A stretch of 64,000 bases of DNA. Source: a virus. A model generated the notes under the pieces. That model worked only from the letters and a program-made list of their open reading frames with translations, was not told where the DNA came from and ran no database searches. The stretch is from the IMG/VR virus record IMGVR_UViG_3300032070_000613, positions 62,001 through 126,000 of that record. One strand, 5' to 3'. Made by a program: the position numbers and the translations under genes. Positions 20,590-30,800 of the stretch are shown one piece after another (the stretch's first letter is position 1; every line of letters begins with the position of its first letter).

Positions 20590-21699
20590 ATGGATAACAC
20601 AAATCTCATATATGAAATCCGTAATGCGGATGGCACTATAGATTATGTAGTAAATCTGGGGGCCGTCCTTTATAATGAGCGTGTGCTGAATATCAGCAAT
20701 CTGATCATTCCTCTACGCAGTCAGTCTTTTTTTACGCTCCCTGAGGATAAAGGTAAATTTGCCGCGGTCAATGTTTATTATAATCCGGATGATGGAGTGT
20801 TCGTTTTTGATCCGGTTATAAAATCAGATATTTTTATCCAGAACGTATCCTCAGATGCTCTCTCTAACTATCTCCCTATAGCTCAATTCATCATTCAGGA
20901 AGCCTATGGTAGTTTCGACGTACTCGTCGTCAATCAATTTTCTAAAATGTCGACTTTTTCCATCACCCAGCAGTTTGAGCAGGGTGATAGAGGCTCACAG
21001 GGGCCCGTAGGAGACACGGGACTCGCCGGATATGTGGGAGTGAGGGGATTGACGGGTCTCGATGGTTTGGCGGGGTTTACGGGCTTCCAGGGAGTCACTG
21101 GGATGGGGACGCAGGGTGCGAGGGGTCCTCAGGGGGAGACTGGTTTATATCCGTCTACAGAGTTACTTTATTACAGTAAATTCAAATCTGATAGTATACA
21201 GCTCGTGGATTATTCTGTTTTTGAAAGAGATCTCGTATGGGGTTCTACGGGGGCGGGGTATACGGGGATAGGATATACGGGTGTAGGTTTAGGGGATACA
21301 GGAGAATTTTTTGTTCCTCAGACTTTATCAGCCTATGTAGTTGAGGATGGTATCGTTGATCAGTGTCAGTCGATTACGTATAGAGGTGGGGTGTCTTCTT
21401 ATACGTGTACGGGATTTATAGGGTTCACGGGGACTATTCAGGCGTGGGTGCGTTTAGACGTGCCACCGCAGGCGGATTTTTCTTATGTAGTGAGTACGAG
21501 TAGTTCTTTGAGATATACGTTCACGGATATTTCTACGATGTCTCCTACTCGGTGGGAGTGGGATTTAGGGGATGGTGGAGGGACTGTTACGGCATCCAGT
21601 TTTTCATATTTGTATTCGGCGCATGGGGATTATATAGTGACGCTCCGGGCGTATAATGCCGCGGGAGTTTCTGAGCGTTCTAAAGTCATTACTGTTTAG
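20590..21699 (+). CDS. collagen-like fibre protein with C-terminal PKD domain
   Basis: A 369-residue protein. An N-terminal domain of about 130 residues, possibly a virion-attachment head, is followed by a short collagen-like Gly-X-Y stretch (GSQGPVGDTGLAGYVGVRG) around residues 138-185. Further GYTG motifs come next (GAGYTGIGYTGVG). The C-terminal 80 residues form a PKD domain with WEWDLGDGGG and a final beta strand. The N-terminal-domain-then-collagen plan resembles the genes at 35027 and 35711. It probably acts as a trimeric tail-fibre subunit. It ends with TAG. Confidence 0.65.
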   Translation: MDNTNLIYEIRNADGTIDYVVNLGAVLYNERVLNISNLIIPLRSQSFFTLPEDKGKFAAVNVYYNPDDGVFVFDPVIKSDIFIQNVSSDALSNYLPIAQFIIQEAYGSFDVLVVNQFSKMSTFSITQQFEQGDRGSQGPVGDTGLAGYVGVRGLTGLDGLAGFTGFQGVTGMGTQGARGPQGETGLYPSTELLYYSKFKSDSIQLVDYSVFERDLVWGSTGAGYTGIGYTGVGLGDTGEFFVPQTLSAYVVEDGIVDQCQSITYRGGVSSYTCTGFIGFTGTIQAWVRLDVPPQADFSYVVSTSSSLRYTFTDISTMSPTRWEWDLGDGGGTVTASSFSYLYSAHGDYIVTLRAYNAAGVSERSKVITV

Positions 21700-21710
21700 T
21701 AGGTTTTTAT

Positions 21711-22367
21711 ATGGCTATTGTAGCTGATTTCACGGTATCGAGTAGAGTGGGTGACAGTTTCAACACTGTTACTTTCGCTGATGCTTCTACGGGTGTTATT
21801 ACGTCCAGGAAGTGGATATTGGGTGATGGGGAGGTAGTGGAGGGGAATGAGACTACCGTAAAACACACTTATTTGGCTGCGGGTACGTATGATGTGACAC
21901 TCGTTGTACAGGATAGTACGGATCAGGATAGTGAGACTAAAGTCGGGTATATCATAGTCAACGATATTAGGCCTACGCCGAATTTCATTATCATGCAATC
22001 TTTTGAGAGATCTTCTGGATCATACTGGAGGTTTTATATAGACACTGCGTTTCATCTGGTTTTTGAGACGCATCAATATATTTATCGTTCGAACGATAGG
22101 GTGATAGATATCAGGCAGTGGGCTTTAGTGCAGTTTGATTTTCTTTCTGAGAAAATGCACTGGGGATCGTATTTGGGTCATTATAAGGAGATAGGGTCTC
22201 ATAAATCAGTGAATGCGTCTCCTTTGGTTCTTTCGAGGTCGGGGACGGACATAGCTCCTGACAGTACTGTAAAGTTAGATGAGCTTAAAGTGTGGTCGGT
22301 AGAGAAAAATTTGAGTGAGTATCACAGCGCCACTCGAGGTCGAGCGGGCTATTTAGATTTGAGGTGA
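21711..22367 (+). CDS. PKD plus LamG-like domain protein
   Basis: A 218-residue protein. Residues 1-85 are a PKD-like beta sandwich with a degenerate WILGDGE in place of WDFGDG and a closing TKVGYIIV strand. Residues about 90-218 look like a concanavalin A/LamG fold (WALVQFDFLSEKMHWG and LDELKVWSVEKNLSEY). PKD and LamG modules bind glycans or mediate protein contacts in surface proteins. It sits in a run of similar small modules, eleven bases after the preceding stop, and could be a separate fibre-tip subunit. The domain calls are by eye. Confidence 0.55.
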   Translation: MAIVADFTVSSRVGDSFNTVTFADASTGVITSRKWILGDGEVVEGNETTVKHTYLAAGTYDVTLVVQDSTDQDSETKVGYIIVNDIRPTPNFIIMQSFERSSGSYWRFYIDTAFHLVFETHQYIYRSNDRVIDIRQWALVQFDFLSEKMHWGSYLGHYKEIGSHKSVNASPLVLSRSGTDIAPDSTVKLDELKVWSVEKNLSEYHSATRGRAGYLDLR

Positions 22368-22371
22368 GTAC

Positions 22372-22860
22372 ATGGTCACTGCAGACATTCTTTTATACAA
22401 GAATGGGGAGACGGGGCCGAGCGGAGAGAGCGGCCTTTTTTTGTATGCTGCCCCATTATCCGCTCAGTTTAAAGTCAGTGTGACGAGCGGTATTCCCACG
22501 GCGTTTCATTGGGATTTTGGGGATGGGGGGATTAGTGATGTGCGGGAGCCTTATCATACTTTCAGTTCTTATGGGCGGCATCGGATAGTATTGACTACGA
22601 CTGATTCTGTTGGTACGGATATTTTTATTTTCGATCTTATTCTAGGCAAATTAGATTTTTATGCTGATGTTGTGAGGGGATTGAGTCCTTTGACGGTGCG
22701 GTTTGAGGATCAGAGTGTAGCGCCGCTTGGGTGTCATTTCACCGGGGCTGTCTGGAATTTTGGGGATGGTTTGACGGGTATGGCTCCTAGCATTAGTCAT
22801 GTTTATACTGAGAATGGTAAATATAATGTGAGTCTGAGTGCTTTATTTACTGATGTGTGA
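22372..22860 (+). CDS. small two-PKD protein
   Basis: A 162-residue protein made of a short NGETGPSGESG collagen-like linker and two PKD domains with the signature FHWDFGDGG near residue 45 and VWNFGDG near 125. The ribosome site AGGTGAG overlaps the stop codon of the gene before it. It has no signal peptide. It is probably a fibre accessory or tip module. It may have split from, or may be able to fuse to, its neighbours, which carry the same modules; that is inference. Confidence 0.55.
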   Translation: MVTADILLYKNGETGPSGESGLFLYAAPLSAQFKVSVTSGIPTAFHWDFGDGGISDVREPYHTFSSYGRHRIVLTTTDSVGTDIFIFDLILGKLDFYADVVRGLSPLTVRFEDQSVAPLGCHFTGAVWNFGDGLTGMAPSISHVYTENGKYNVSLSALFTDV

Positions 22861-22883
22861 TGGATGCCTAAATGAATCAATGA

Positions 22884-25640
22884 ATGAGCTGTAGTATGTA
22901 TCGTTTTCCAATCACAATAGATAAGACAAAAGTCAAAGGTACAAATACCAATTTCGTGTATTTGTTTTCAGAACTCTGCTCTTCTATTCCTTCCGGATTC
23001 TGGTCCCATGTTGTTGATACTGTTTCAGGTTTAGATATTCGATTTTTTGATACAGATGGTCTTACAGAACTCAAACGAGAGATAGTATTTTTTGATGTTG
23101 GTGGTCATAAAATAGAGTCATGGGTACTGGTCCCTTCCCTGAATGACGCTTCCGACAAAGTTATTTACTGTCAGTATGGGGTATTAACAAAAGCAAATGA
23201 CTATGACCTCTGGACGATTATCGGGGCCGTCGCAGTATACCATTTTCAAGGAACATCCGACAGCACTCCCAATGCGAATAATGGAACAAACCACGGGGTC
23301 AATTTTCAGGCCGGAAAGATCGGAAACTGTGCGAATTTCGATAGGGTCGACAGCGATTGGATCGACGTACCGAATGCTCCGTCTCTTTTATGTCACACTT
23401 GGAACTATGGGATCACCGCCTGGGTGAAAAATAAAGTTGGGTCGTTGGCGGGGGGAAATACGTATGCGCAGATGTGGAGTGACCCTGTTTCGATGATGAA
23501 TTTTGTAGTTTATGGAGACCCGACCTGGGCCCATATTCTATTAATGATGACGGACACCGGGTCATTTAAATGGGGAGGACACTTTGATTCTCTTAAACCC
23601 TTGACGGAGGACGTCTGGCATCACCTCACGGAGGCAAAAGCTGATGCATTAGTACGCCTTTTAATTGACGGAGAACCAAAAAACACAAATCTTGATTACG
23701 TCGGAGTGCCGTTCCCAACAAATTTAAATCTTGAGATAGGTCGTAGTCGCGCTCCAACTTACATGGATGGAATGATTGACGAGTTACGAATATACTCAGA
23801 TGGTACAATTCCGACAGCAGACTGGACGAATACAGAATACAATAACCAAAACGATCCAGCAACATTTTCTTATTGTGGTCCGGAAGAACATGAAGACATC
23901 AGAATTTTATCTGCTGGTGGTGCTTTTAATTTAGGACCCTACGGTGCTCACAGAAGGATAATGGTTTCTGATGATAATGGGGTAACGTGGAGTACCATTT
24001 ATATAGATGATATTGATGATAAGTTTGTAAGTATCACTAAAGGCGATGGTCAAATAGTTCTTGCTTTAACAGTATCAGGAAAAATTTTTAGATCTACAGA
24101 TAATGGAATAAGTTGGACTGATCTCGGGGATGTTACCGGACCATGCATGCCATTCTTTTTATCTAATAATCCTACAGGACAAGTAAAACATTTAAGTGGG
24201 AGTACTTTTTTAGCTGGTGGGACTCATTTATATAGAACTACTAATAATGGAGATACGTGGACACAGATTAATTTTACGATTCCTGTAGGTTTAGATTTAT
24301 TGCCTGGAATGTATATAGGAGCTATTAAGAAATTAGATAATGGTGATATTTTAATAACTTCAGATATTGACCCGTTTTCTCAATATACACCTAAGATGTA
24401 TTGTTTAAAGTCAGTGGATAATGGATTAACATTTTCCCATATTCCATTGTTAGATACAACATTCACATACCGTCTGCTTTTAAATATAACAGATTTAGGT
24501 AGTGGTAGAATTCTTATAGCTGGGCCTGTATTTGATATTGGCGATCCTAATTTTTATGCATCGGTATATTTGACTACTGATTATGGGTCTACTTGGAATA
24601 GAGTGTGTAAGGAACTTGATACATTACCTCCGGGTAGCGCTTTTACAGATATAGTTAACATAGGATCTGGGACTTTATTTGCTGTCGGATTCAAAAAATA
24701 TTATTTTGGAAGCAATTATTTTTTAGTTGAGGTATCTCATGATAATGGTAGTACATGGTTAAAGGTCAGTGGATATAATAATGGAAAAATTATCTGTGCA
24801 TCTTATATACCATCGATAGGGTTAACTTTTGTCGGAATTGGTGATTACTCAACATTAGGGTATCTTGCAGAGTCAGCCGATCTTGAAGATGGATATAGTT
24901 GGATAGGACTTACCCCCACTGATAAACCAGAAAGAACAAACTCCATAATATTTTTTACTCCCACGTTTCCATCTCTTATCGCCGATTTTATAGGCACCCC
25001 ATTATCAGGTTATTCCCCTTTAACAGTTCAATTTACAGATACTTCTACCGGTTCTCCCTCTACATGGGACTGGGATTTCGGTGATGGTTCTGTATCTACG
25101 GAGCAAAATCCTTCTCATGTCTATACAGTAGCTGGGGTCTATACCGTGACATTGTCTGTCAATGGGGGAGCTAGTACTAAAACAAGAACAGATTATATCA
25201 CTGTTAATATAGCGGCTGATTTTACAGGGTTCCCTATTGAAGGGGAAGCGCCTCTATCTGTTGTTTTTACTGATACCTCTACAGGCTCTCCGGATACGTG
25301 GTTGTGGGAATTTGGAGACGGTACTACATCTACTAGTCATAATCCCACCCATATCTATACGACATCTGGAGCATATACCATCAAATTGACGGCATCTAAA
25401 GGGGCTATTTCAGATATTAAAATAAAAACTGAATATATCATAGTTCTGGTCAATTATCCTACTTTAGTCACTGAAGATTATGCTGTCTCACCGGAAAGAC
25501 TTGATGTCAGGACAATGCATGCCAGTTCTGTAGGGAATTATCTGTTTATAAAAAAAGGTATAAGAATAATTCTTAAGTCTCAAGATACGGGCGATAGCGG
25601 ATTTATACGACCGAACGGACCGACGGTTGTATTTGATTAA
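22884..25640 (+). CDS. DUF2341-LamG-BNR propeller-PKD fibre protein
   Basis: A 918-residue multidomain protein. The paralogues start at MYRFP, so the true start may be the ATG at 22896. Order: DUF2341 (residues 5-115, YRFPITIDKTKV and FFDTDG motifs), LamG-like sandwich (118-325), sialidase/BNR-like propeller with Asp-box motifs such as STDNGISWTDLG and TTDYGSTWN (335-690), two PKD domains (about 698-865, WDWDFGDGS and WLWEFGDGT), and a C-terminal GNYLFIKKGIR module shared with the gene at 33547. The architecture suggests a glycan-binding tail fibre; enzymatic activity is not shown. This gene starts the AT-richer island. Confidence 0.7.
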   Translation: MSCSMYRFPITIDKTKVKGTNTNFVYLFSELCSSIPSGFWSHVVDTVSGLDIRFFDTDGLTELKREIVFFDVGGHKIESWVLVPSLNDASDKVIYCQYGVLTKANDYDLWTIIGAVAVYHFQGTSDSTPNANNGTNHGVNFQAGKIGNCANFDRVDSDWIDVPNAPSLLCHTWNYGITAWVKNKVGSLAGGNTYAQMWSDPVSMMNFVVYGDPTWAHILLMMTDTGSFKWGGHFDSLKPLTEDVWHHLTEAKADALVRLLIDGEPKNTNLDYVGVPFPTNLNLEIGRSRAPTYMDGMIDELRIYSDGTIPTADWTNTEYNNQNDPATFSYCGPEEHEDIRILSAGGAFNLGPYGAHRRIMVSDDNGVTWSTIYIDDIDDKFVSITKGDGQIVLALTVSGKIFRSTDNGISWTDLGDVTGPCMPFFLSNNPTGQVKHLSGSTFLAGGTHLYRTTNNGDTWTQINFTIPVGLDLLPGMYIGAIKKLDNGDILITSDIDPFSQYTPKMYCLKSVDNGLTFSHIPLLDTTFTYRLLLNITDLGSGRILIAGPVFDIGDPNFYASVYLTTDYGSTWNRVCKELDTLPPGSAFTDIVNIGSGTLFAVGFKKYYFGSNYFLVEVSHDNGSTWLKVSGYNNGKIICASYIPSIGLTFVGIGDYSTLGYLAESADLEDGYSWIGLTPTDKPERTNSIIFFTPTFPSLIADFIGTPLSGYSPLTVQFTDTSTGSPSTWDWDFGDGSVSTEQNPSHVYTVAGVYTVTLSVNGGASTKTRTDYITVNIAADFTGFPIEGEAPLSVVFTDTSTGSPDTWLWEFGDGTTSTSHNPTHIYTTSGAYTIKLTASKGAISDIKIKTEYIIVLVNYPTLVTEDYAVSPERLDVRTMHASSVGNYLFIKKGIRIILKSQDTGDSGFIRPNGPTVVFD

Positions 25641-25666
25641 ATAAAAATGTTAGTTTTATTTAATTT

Positions 25667-26281
25667 ATGAACAAATGTATACATGTTGTTTGTGTTAATA
25701 ATTATAGACTAGATATAGTATGTAAAACTATTCCTTCTCTTCAATTTTACGCTAAAAGGATCGGTGCTAATTTTAATTTGATAACTGATCGTAAATATCC
25801 AGAATGGCCCGTGACCTATGAAAAAATGCAGGTATATGATATAGGAAAAAAATATGACTGCAACATACTGTTAGATTGTGACATATTATTAGATCAAAAA
25901 ATGTATGATATTACAGAGATAGTACCTTCAAATTGTATTGGTACCTGGATGGTATATGATCCTGCTATTACAATTAAAGAGGATGAATTTATTAAACTGG
26001 ATGGGTCTGATAGGATACCTGTGACTAATTGTATTGTTACCAGGCAGTCTCAGCATGAATTTTGGAAGCCTTTTGATAGCATATCGATGGTGACAGCTTT
26101 GTCTAGAATGAAAAGGGAATTTGTTATAGATGAGTATTGTGTAGGAAGAAATACTAAAAAAAATAATTTTTCTATAGTTGGAATTATAGAAAAAAGAGCG
26201 GAAAATAAACTGTTTTTTCATGGAAATATTACAACAGAAAGTAATTCTGAATTTTTTTCACAATTAAATAACATTAAATAG
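25667..26281 (+). CDS. putative glycosyltransferase (GT-A fold)
   Basis: A 204-residue protein with a Rossmann-like start, a YEKMQVYDIGKKYDC motif and LLDCDILLD near residue 69, which fits the metal-binding DxD of GT-A glycosyltransferases. It resembles the N-terminal half of the next gene (FEKFQLYYLLNKYDRIIYLDTDLIL). It is clearly AT-richer than the tail genes. It is probably a nucleotide-sugar-using enzyme that modifies phage fibres or a host surface glycan; the substrate is unknown. It may be too short to be a complete GT8 enzyme. Confidence 0.55.
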   Translation: MNKCIHVVCVNNYRLDIVCKTIPSLQFYAKRIGANFNLITDRKYPEWPVTYEKMQVYDIGKKYDCNILLDCDILLDQKMYDITEIVPSNCIGTWMVYDPAITIKEDEFIKLDGSDRIPVTNCIVTRQSQHEFWKPFDSISMVTALSRMKREFVIDEYCVGRNTKKNNFSIVGIIEKRAENKLFFHGNITTESNSEFFSQLNNIK

Positions 26282-26290
26282 GATGGATTT

Positions 26291-27871
26291 ATGAAAACAG
26301 CAGTAGTTACCGTTACGATTGGTGTCAAATTTGAAGAGATGAGCAAACTAACACATCCATCTATTAAAGTTTATGCTGATAAGATTGGGGCTGAGTTTAT
26401 AGTTCTTAATAAACAAAATCAGTTGTCTCCCACCCCTCATTTTGAGAAATTTCAGCTATATTATTTATTAAATAAATATGATAGGATCATTTATCTGGAT
26501 ACTGACCTTATATTACGAAAAGATTGTCCAAATTTATTTGATATAGTTCCAGAATCAAAATTTGGAGCTTTTAATGAAGGAGCCTTTTGTGAACGAGTTC
26601 AAGCTTTTCAAATGGCTCAGCAGCAGCACAAAATTTTTATCAGAAATTGGAATGGGAAGTATTTCAATTCCGGTGTGATGGTTATCTCGCGTATGCACAA
26701 ATTTTTATTTAAGTTACCTGAAAATACTGATCTTAATTTCTACGAACAAAGTTATTTAAATCTCATGTTACATAGCAACCAAGTAGAAATGTTCGATTTG
26801 GATTCAAATTTTAATAGAATGAGTTGTATCGATAGCAAAACAGGATTGCACAGATTAAATAGTTATATTGTTCATTATGCTGGTGCGCCGGATTCAATGG
26901 ATGTAAATCAGATTATCCGAGCAGATTTTGAAGTTTGGGAGAAAGATAATTATCCACGAAAAAGAAATATTTTATATAGACCTCAAGGTGGTCTTGGAGA
27001 CGTAATATGCTCTGAGCCTACTGCTAGACATTTGTTGAACACCATGTATAAAGATACAAACTTTTTAATAGAAACTTGGTTTCCTAGAGTATTTAGCCAT
27101 TTACCTTGTAGAGTTTTTAAAGTAGGTCAGTTTCAACCAGAGCGGGATATTCCATATTATGTTATAGTTTCTATGACTCCGCCGGAGCATATATCGTGGC
27201 AGTTTATGTCAGTAAATTTAATGCACACTATCGATTTTTCAAGTCTTATCAGTTGTCGTAAGATTTTACCTGACAATGAAAAGAATATTAAATTAGCTGT
27301 TAGTTTAGAAGATATAAAGGAAATCACTGAGATTATTGGTATAACATCTTTGATTGATTTTGTTTTAATACATCCGGGTAAAGGTTGGCCTAGTAAAACT
27401 TTTCCGAATAATTTCTGGTCTGATATAATCGATGGATTGGTGAAAGCAAATAAAAAAGTTATTTTAATAGGAAAATACGTATCAGGTGAACAAGGAGTGA
27501 CTGATATCAAATTCGATCATGAGAATGTACTCGATCTTAGAAATTTAACCAGTCTAGGTGGATTAATTGGTTTAATCAGCCAAGCTAAAATTCTTATCTC
27601 AAATGATTCAGCCCCCATACATATTGCGGGTGCTTTTGATAATGAAATAATATTAATTCCAACGTGTAAGCATCCTGATTGGTGCTTGCCCTATCGTAAT
27701 GGTAACAAATATTACAAAACTCAAGCTTTATATAAAAAAGCTTTATGGGATACATATGATTCAGCCCCTACTAATATTAATGGTGAGGCAGTAGATCGAG
27801 TTAATGGTAATTATGAAGATTATTTACCAGATCCTCAAACTGTCATAGATGCCGTTATTAAAATAGGATAG
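26291..27871 (+). CDS. GT8-GT9 fusion glycosyltransferase
   Basis: A 526-residue fusion. The first 230 residues look like a GT8/glycogenin-type transferase with YLDTDLILRKDCPNLFD (DxD). Residues about 230-526 match GT9 (heptosyltransferase family): RPQGGLGDVICSEP near 230, HPGKGWPSKTFP near 360 and SNDSAPIHIA near 436. The start has a good AGGATGG site. Two transferases in one chain would suit two-step glycan building. Being next to a GT gene and near collagen-like fibres, glycosylation of fibre Thr residues or alteration of host surface sugar is plausible. The acceptor is not identifiable. Confidence 0.7.
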   Translation: MKTAVVTVTIGVKFEEMSKLTHPSIKVYADKIGAEFIVLNKQNQLSPTPHFEKFQLYYLLNKYDRIIYLDTDLILRKDCPNLFDIVPESKFGAFNEGAFCERVQAFQMAQQQHKIFIRNWNGKYFNSGVMVISRMHKFLFKLPENTDLNFYEQSYLNLMLHSNQVEMFDLDSNFNRMSCIDSKTGLHRLNSYIVHYAGAPDSMDVNQIIRADFEVWEKDNYPRKRNILYRPQGGLGDVICSEPTARHLLNTMYKDTNFLIETWFPRVFSHLPCRVFKVGQFQPERDIPYYVIVSMTPPEHISWQFMSVNLMHTIDFSSLISCRKILPDNEKNIKLAVSLEDIKEITEIIGITSLIDFVLIHPGKGWPSKTFPNNFWSDIIDGLVKANKKVILIGKYVSGEQGVTDIKFDHENVLDLRNLTSLGGLIGLISQAKILISNDSAPIHIAGAFDNEIILIPTCKHPDWCLPYRNGNKYYKTQALYKKALWDTYDSAPTNINGEAVDRVNGNYEDYLPDPQTVIDAVIKIG

Positions 27872-27875
27872 TTAT

Positions 27876-30800
27876 ATGGCGTGGTCAACTCTTACTTCTG
27901 GTGATAATACCCAAGGCGTAGTTGCTTCTGCAGCTCTCTTTTCTCATAAGGGTCTTATAGGAGAAATCCTAAAACCCGGCTCTTTCCAGCAAGCTGCTTT
28001 AAAATACAATCATGCTGCTATTATAGATAATCAAGGAATGATATGGACTTGGGGAACTAATACTTATGGTCAGATAGGAAATAATTCAGTAACAGCTGCT
28101 ACGTCACCTATCTCTATAGTTAGAACAGGCTCATATATTTTTGTTAAAACAGGTTATAGTTTTAGTTTAGCTATTGATGCCTCTACAGGTAATATATGGT
28201 CATGGGGTTATAACAACTATGGCCAGTTAGGGGATAGTACTACAACAAATAGATCGTCATCGGTGATCATAGTCAGAACGGCATCTTATTCTCAAATATC
28301 CGCTGGATATGATCATTCTCTGGCCATAGATGCTACCACCGGTAATATATGGGCATGGGGTTATAATAATGTTGGTCAGTTAGGTGATGGAACTACTAAT
28401 AATAAATCTTCTCCTATAGCCATAGTTCGAACTGCCTCTTTCTCACAGATATCCGCAGGTTATCAATATAGCTTAGCAATAGATGCTACTACCGGTAATA
28501 TATGGGCATGGGGTTATAATAATGTTGGTCAATTTGGAGATGGAACTACTAATAATAAATCTTCTCCTATATCTATAGCTAGAACATCATCTTATTTTAA
28601 AATATCTGCTGGATATAACCACAGTCTATCTATCGATGCCTCTACTGGGAATGTGTGGGCATGGGGTAGTAATGGGGCTAATCCAAATAGCACTAATTAT
28701 CTTGGTAAATTGGGTAATGCTCCAACAGTTTATAGTTACAAATCAATGACGTTTGGTTATTATTCTTTTATTCTTTTAGATTCAACAGGTACAATTTGGA
28801 CTGGCGGTGGTAATACTTATGGTCAAGTAGGTGATGGTACAGTTATTGATCGTTCATCTCCTGTCTTGATTTTGCGATCGGCTTCTTACTCTAGTGTCAC
28901 GGCTGGAGCGTATACGGCAATGGCTATTGATGGCTCTACTGGTAATATTTGGGCATGGGGTTATAATAGTTCAGGACGATTAGGTGATAATACTACACAA
29001 AACAGGTCTTCTCCTGTAGCTATAGCTAGAACAGCATCATATTCTGTATTAGCTCCTTTGTATAATAGTAATCATTGTTTAGCTATTGATGCTTCGACTG
29101 GAAATATCTGGGCATGGGGATACAATAATTATGGACAGCTTGGAATAAATACCACGACAAATAGGTCTTCTCCTGTAACAATAGTTAGAACTGCTTCCTA
29201 TGTAGCAATAGCTGCAGGACCAGATTACAGTTTGGCCATAGATGCTACTACTGGTAATATATGGGCATGGGGCAGAAATTCGTATGGACAGCTAGGAGAT
29301 AATACTACAACAACAAAATCTTCTCCAGTCGCAATAGTTCGCACAGATTCTTATATAGCTATATCTGCAGCAGGAGATAGTTCTGGGCTTGGTTATGGTG
29401 TTAGCATGGCTTTGAATAGTTCAGGTACCGTTTACTGCTGGGGATATAATAATTATGGTCAGATAGGAGATAACACCATAACAAATAGATCTTCTCCAGT
29501 TGCTATAGCTAGTAATTTATCTTTCTCACAAATATCAGCAGGTTCTTATCAGTGTTTTGCCATAGATATTTCTACTGGTAATATATGGGGTTGGGGTGCT
29601 AATTCTGGTTCAGACTTGGGTGATGGAACATTCATAAATCGATCTTCTCCTGTTATGCTAGCAAGACAAATATCGTTTTCTGCGGTTAAAGGTGCTCCTG
29701 TTATTCCATCAGCTATTGAAGCAGAAACTGGATTTTTATGGATATGGGGACAAAATCTATATTATTATGATAGTCAATTACAATATTTAGTTTCTGGAAA
29801 TTTTACAGATGTAGGTTGGTACTATACTTCATATACAGTGCCTCAGTTTATTAGTAAGAATATAGCATTAGATAACCAATCATCTCCTGTAGCTATTACA
29901 AGAACAGCTTCTTACTCCAATATTTCAGCAGGATATCAACATAGTTTAGCCGTAGATGCTACCACCGGTTCTGTTTGGTCTTGGGGACAAAATATTGCTG
30001 GCGAATCTGCTATTGGGTATAATAATTCATCAGTATTAGTCCCCACAGCTATAGCAGGAAGTCGTTCTTATAAAAGTTTAAAAATAGCATATCAATCTAC
30101 TTGGTTACTTGATTCATCTGATTATTTATATGAAGCTAAGGTTTTAGCTACTCCACCAAAAATTAAAAATGGTACTTTCTCTGATATGTGTTTAGGGACC
30201 TGGTGTTCCTATGTAATTGATAAAAATACAGGAAATATATTAGTGCAAGGAACTAATGAGTATGGACAATTAGGAGACAACACCACAGAGAATAGGTATG
30301 TTTTGGCATCAACTGCGAGAACAGCATCTTATTCTAAAATTGTTTGCTCGATGCAACCTCCGACTGCTACGACAATGTCAGCTATGGCTATCGACGCCTC
30401 GACTGGAATGATTTGGAGTTGGGGATATAATAATTACGGTCAGTTAGGAGATGGCACTAGAACTGATCGTTCGTCTCCTGTAGCAATACAAAGAACAGCT
30501 TCTTATATCAGCATAGCACGGGGATATGCTCATAGTTTAGCTATTGATGCGTCTGATGGATCAATATGGTCATGGGGACATAATGAGGAGGGTCAGTTAG
30601 GAGATAATACTACACGACATAGATCTTCTCCTGTATCTATAGTTCGATCTGGATCGTATAAAACTGTTACAGCAGGATTTACGTCTAGTTTTGCTATTGA
30701 TGCTTCGACGGGTATGGTATGGGCTTGGGGGCTTAATGTAGGTGGTCAGCTTGGCGATAATACTATAATAAATAAATCTTCTCCTGTATCTATAGCGAGG

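Noticed and set aside
21690-21710. Stop-codon reassignment as in some huge phages
   Set aside because: TAG, TAA and TGA all end genes directly before new starts; no gene needs readthrough.
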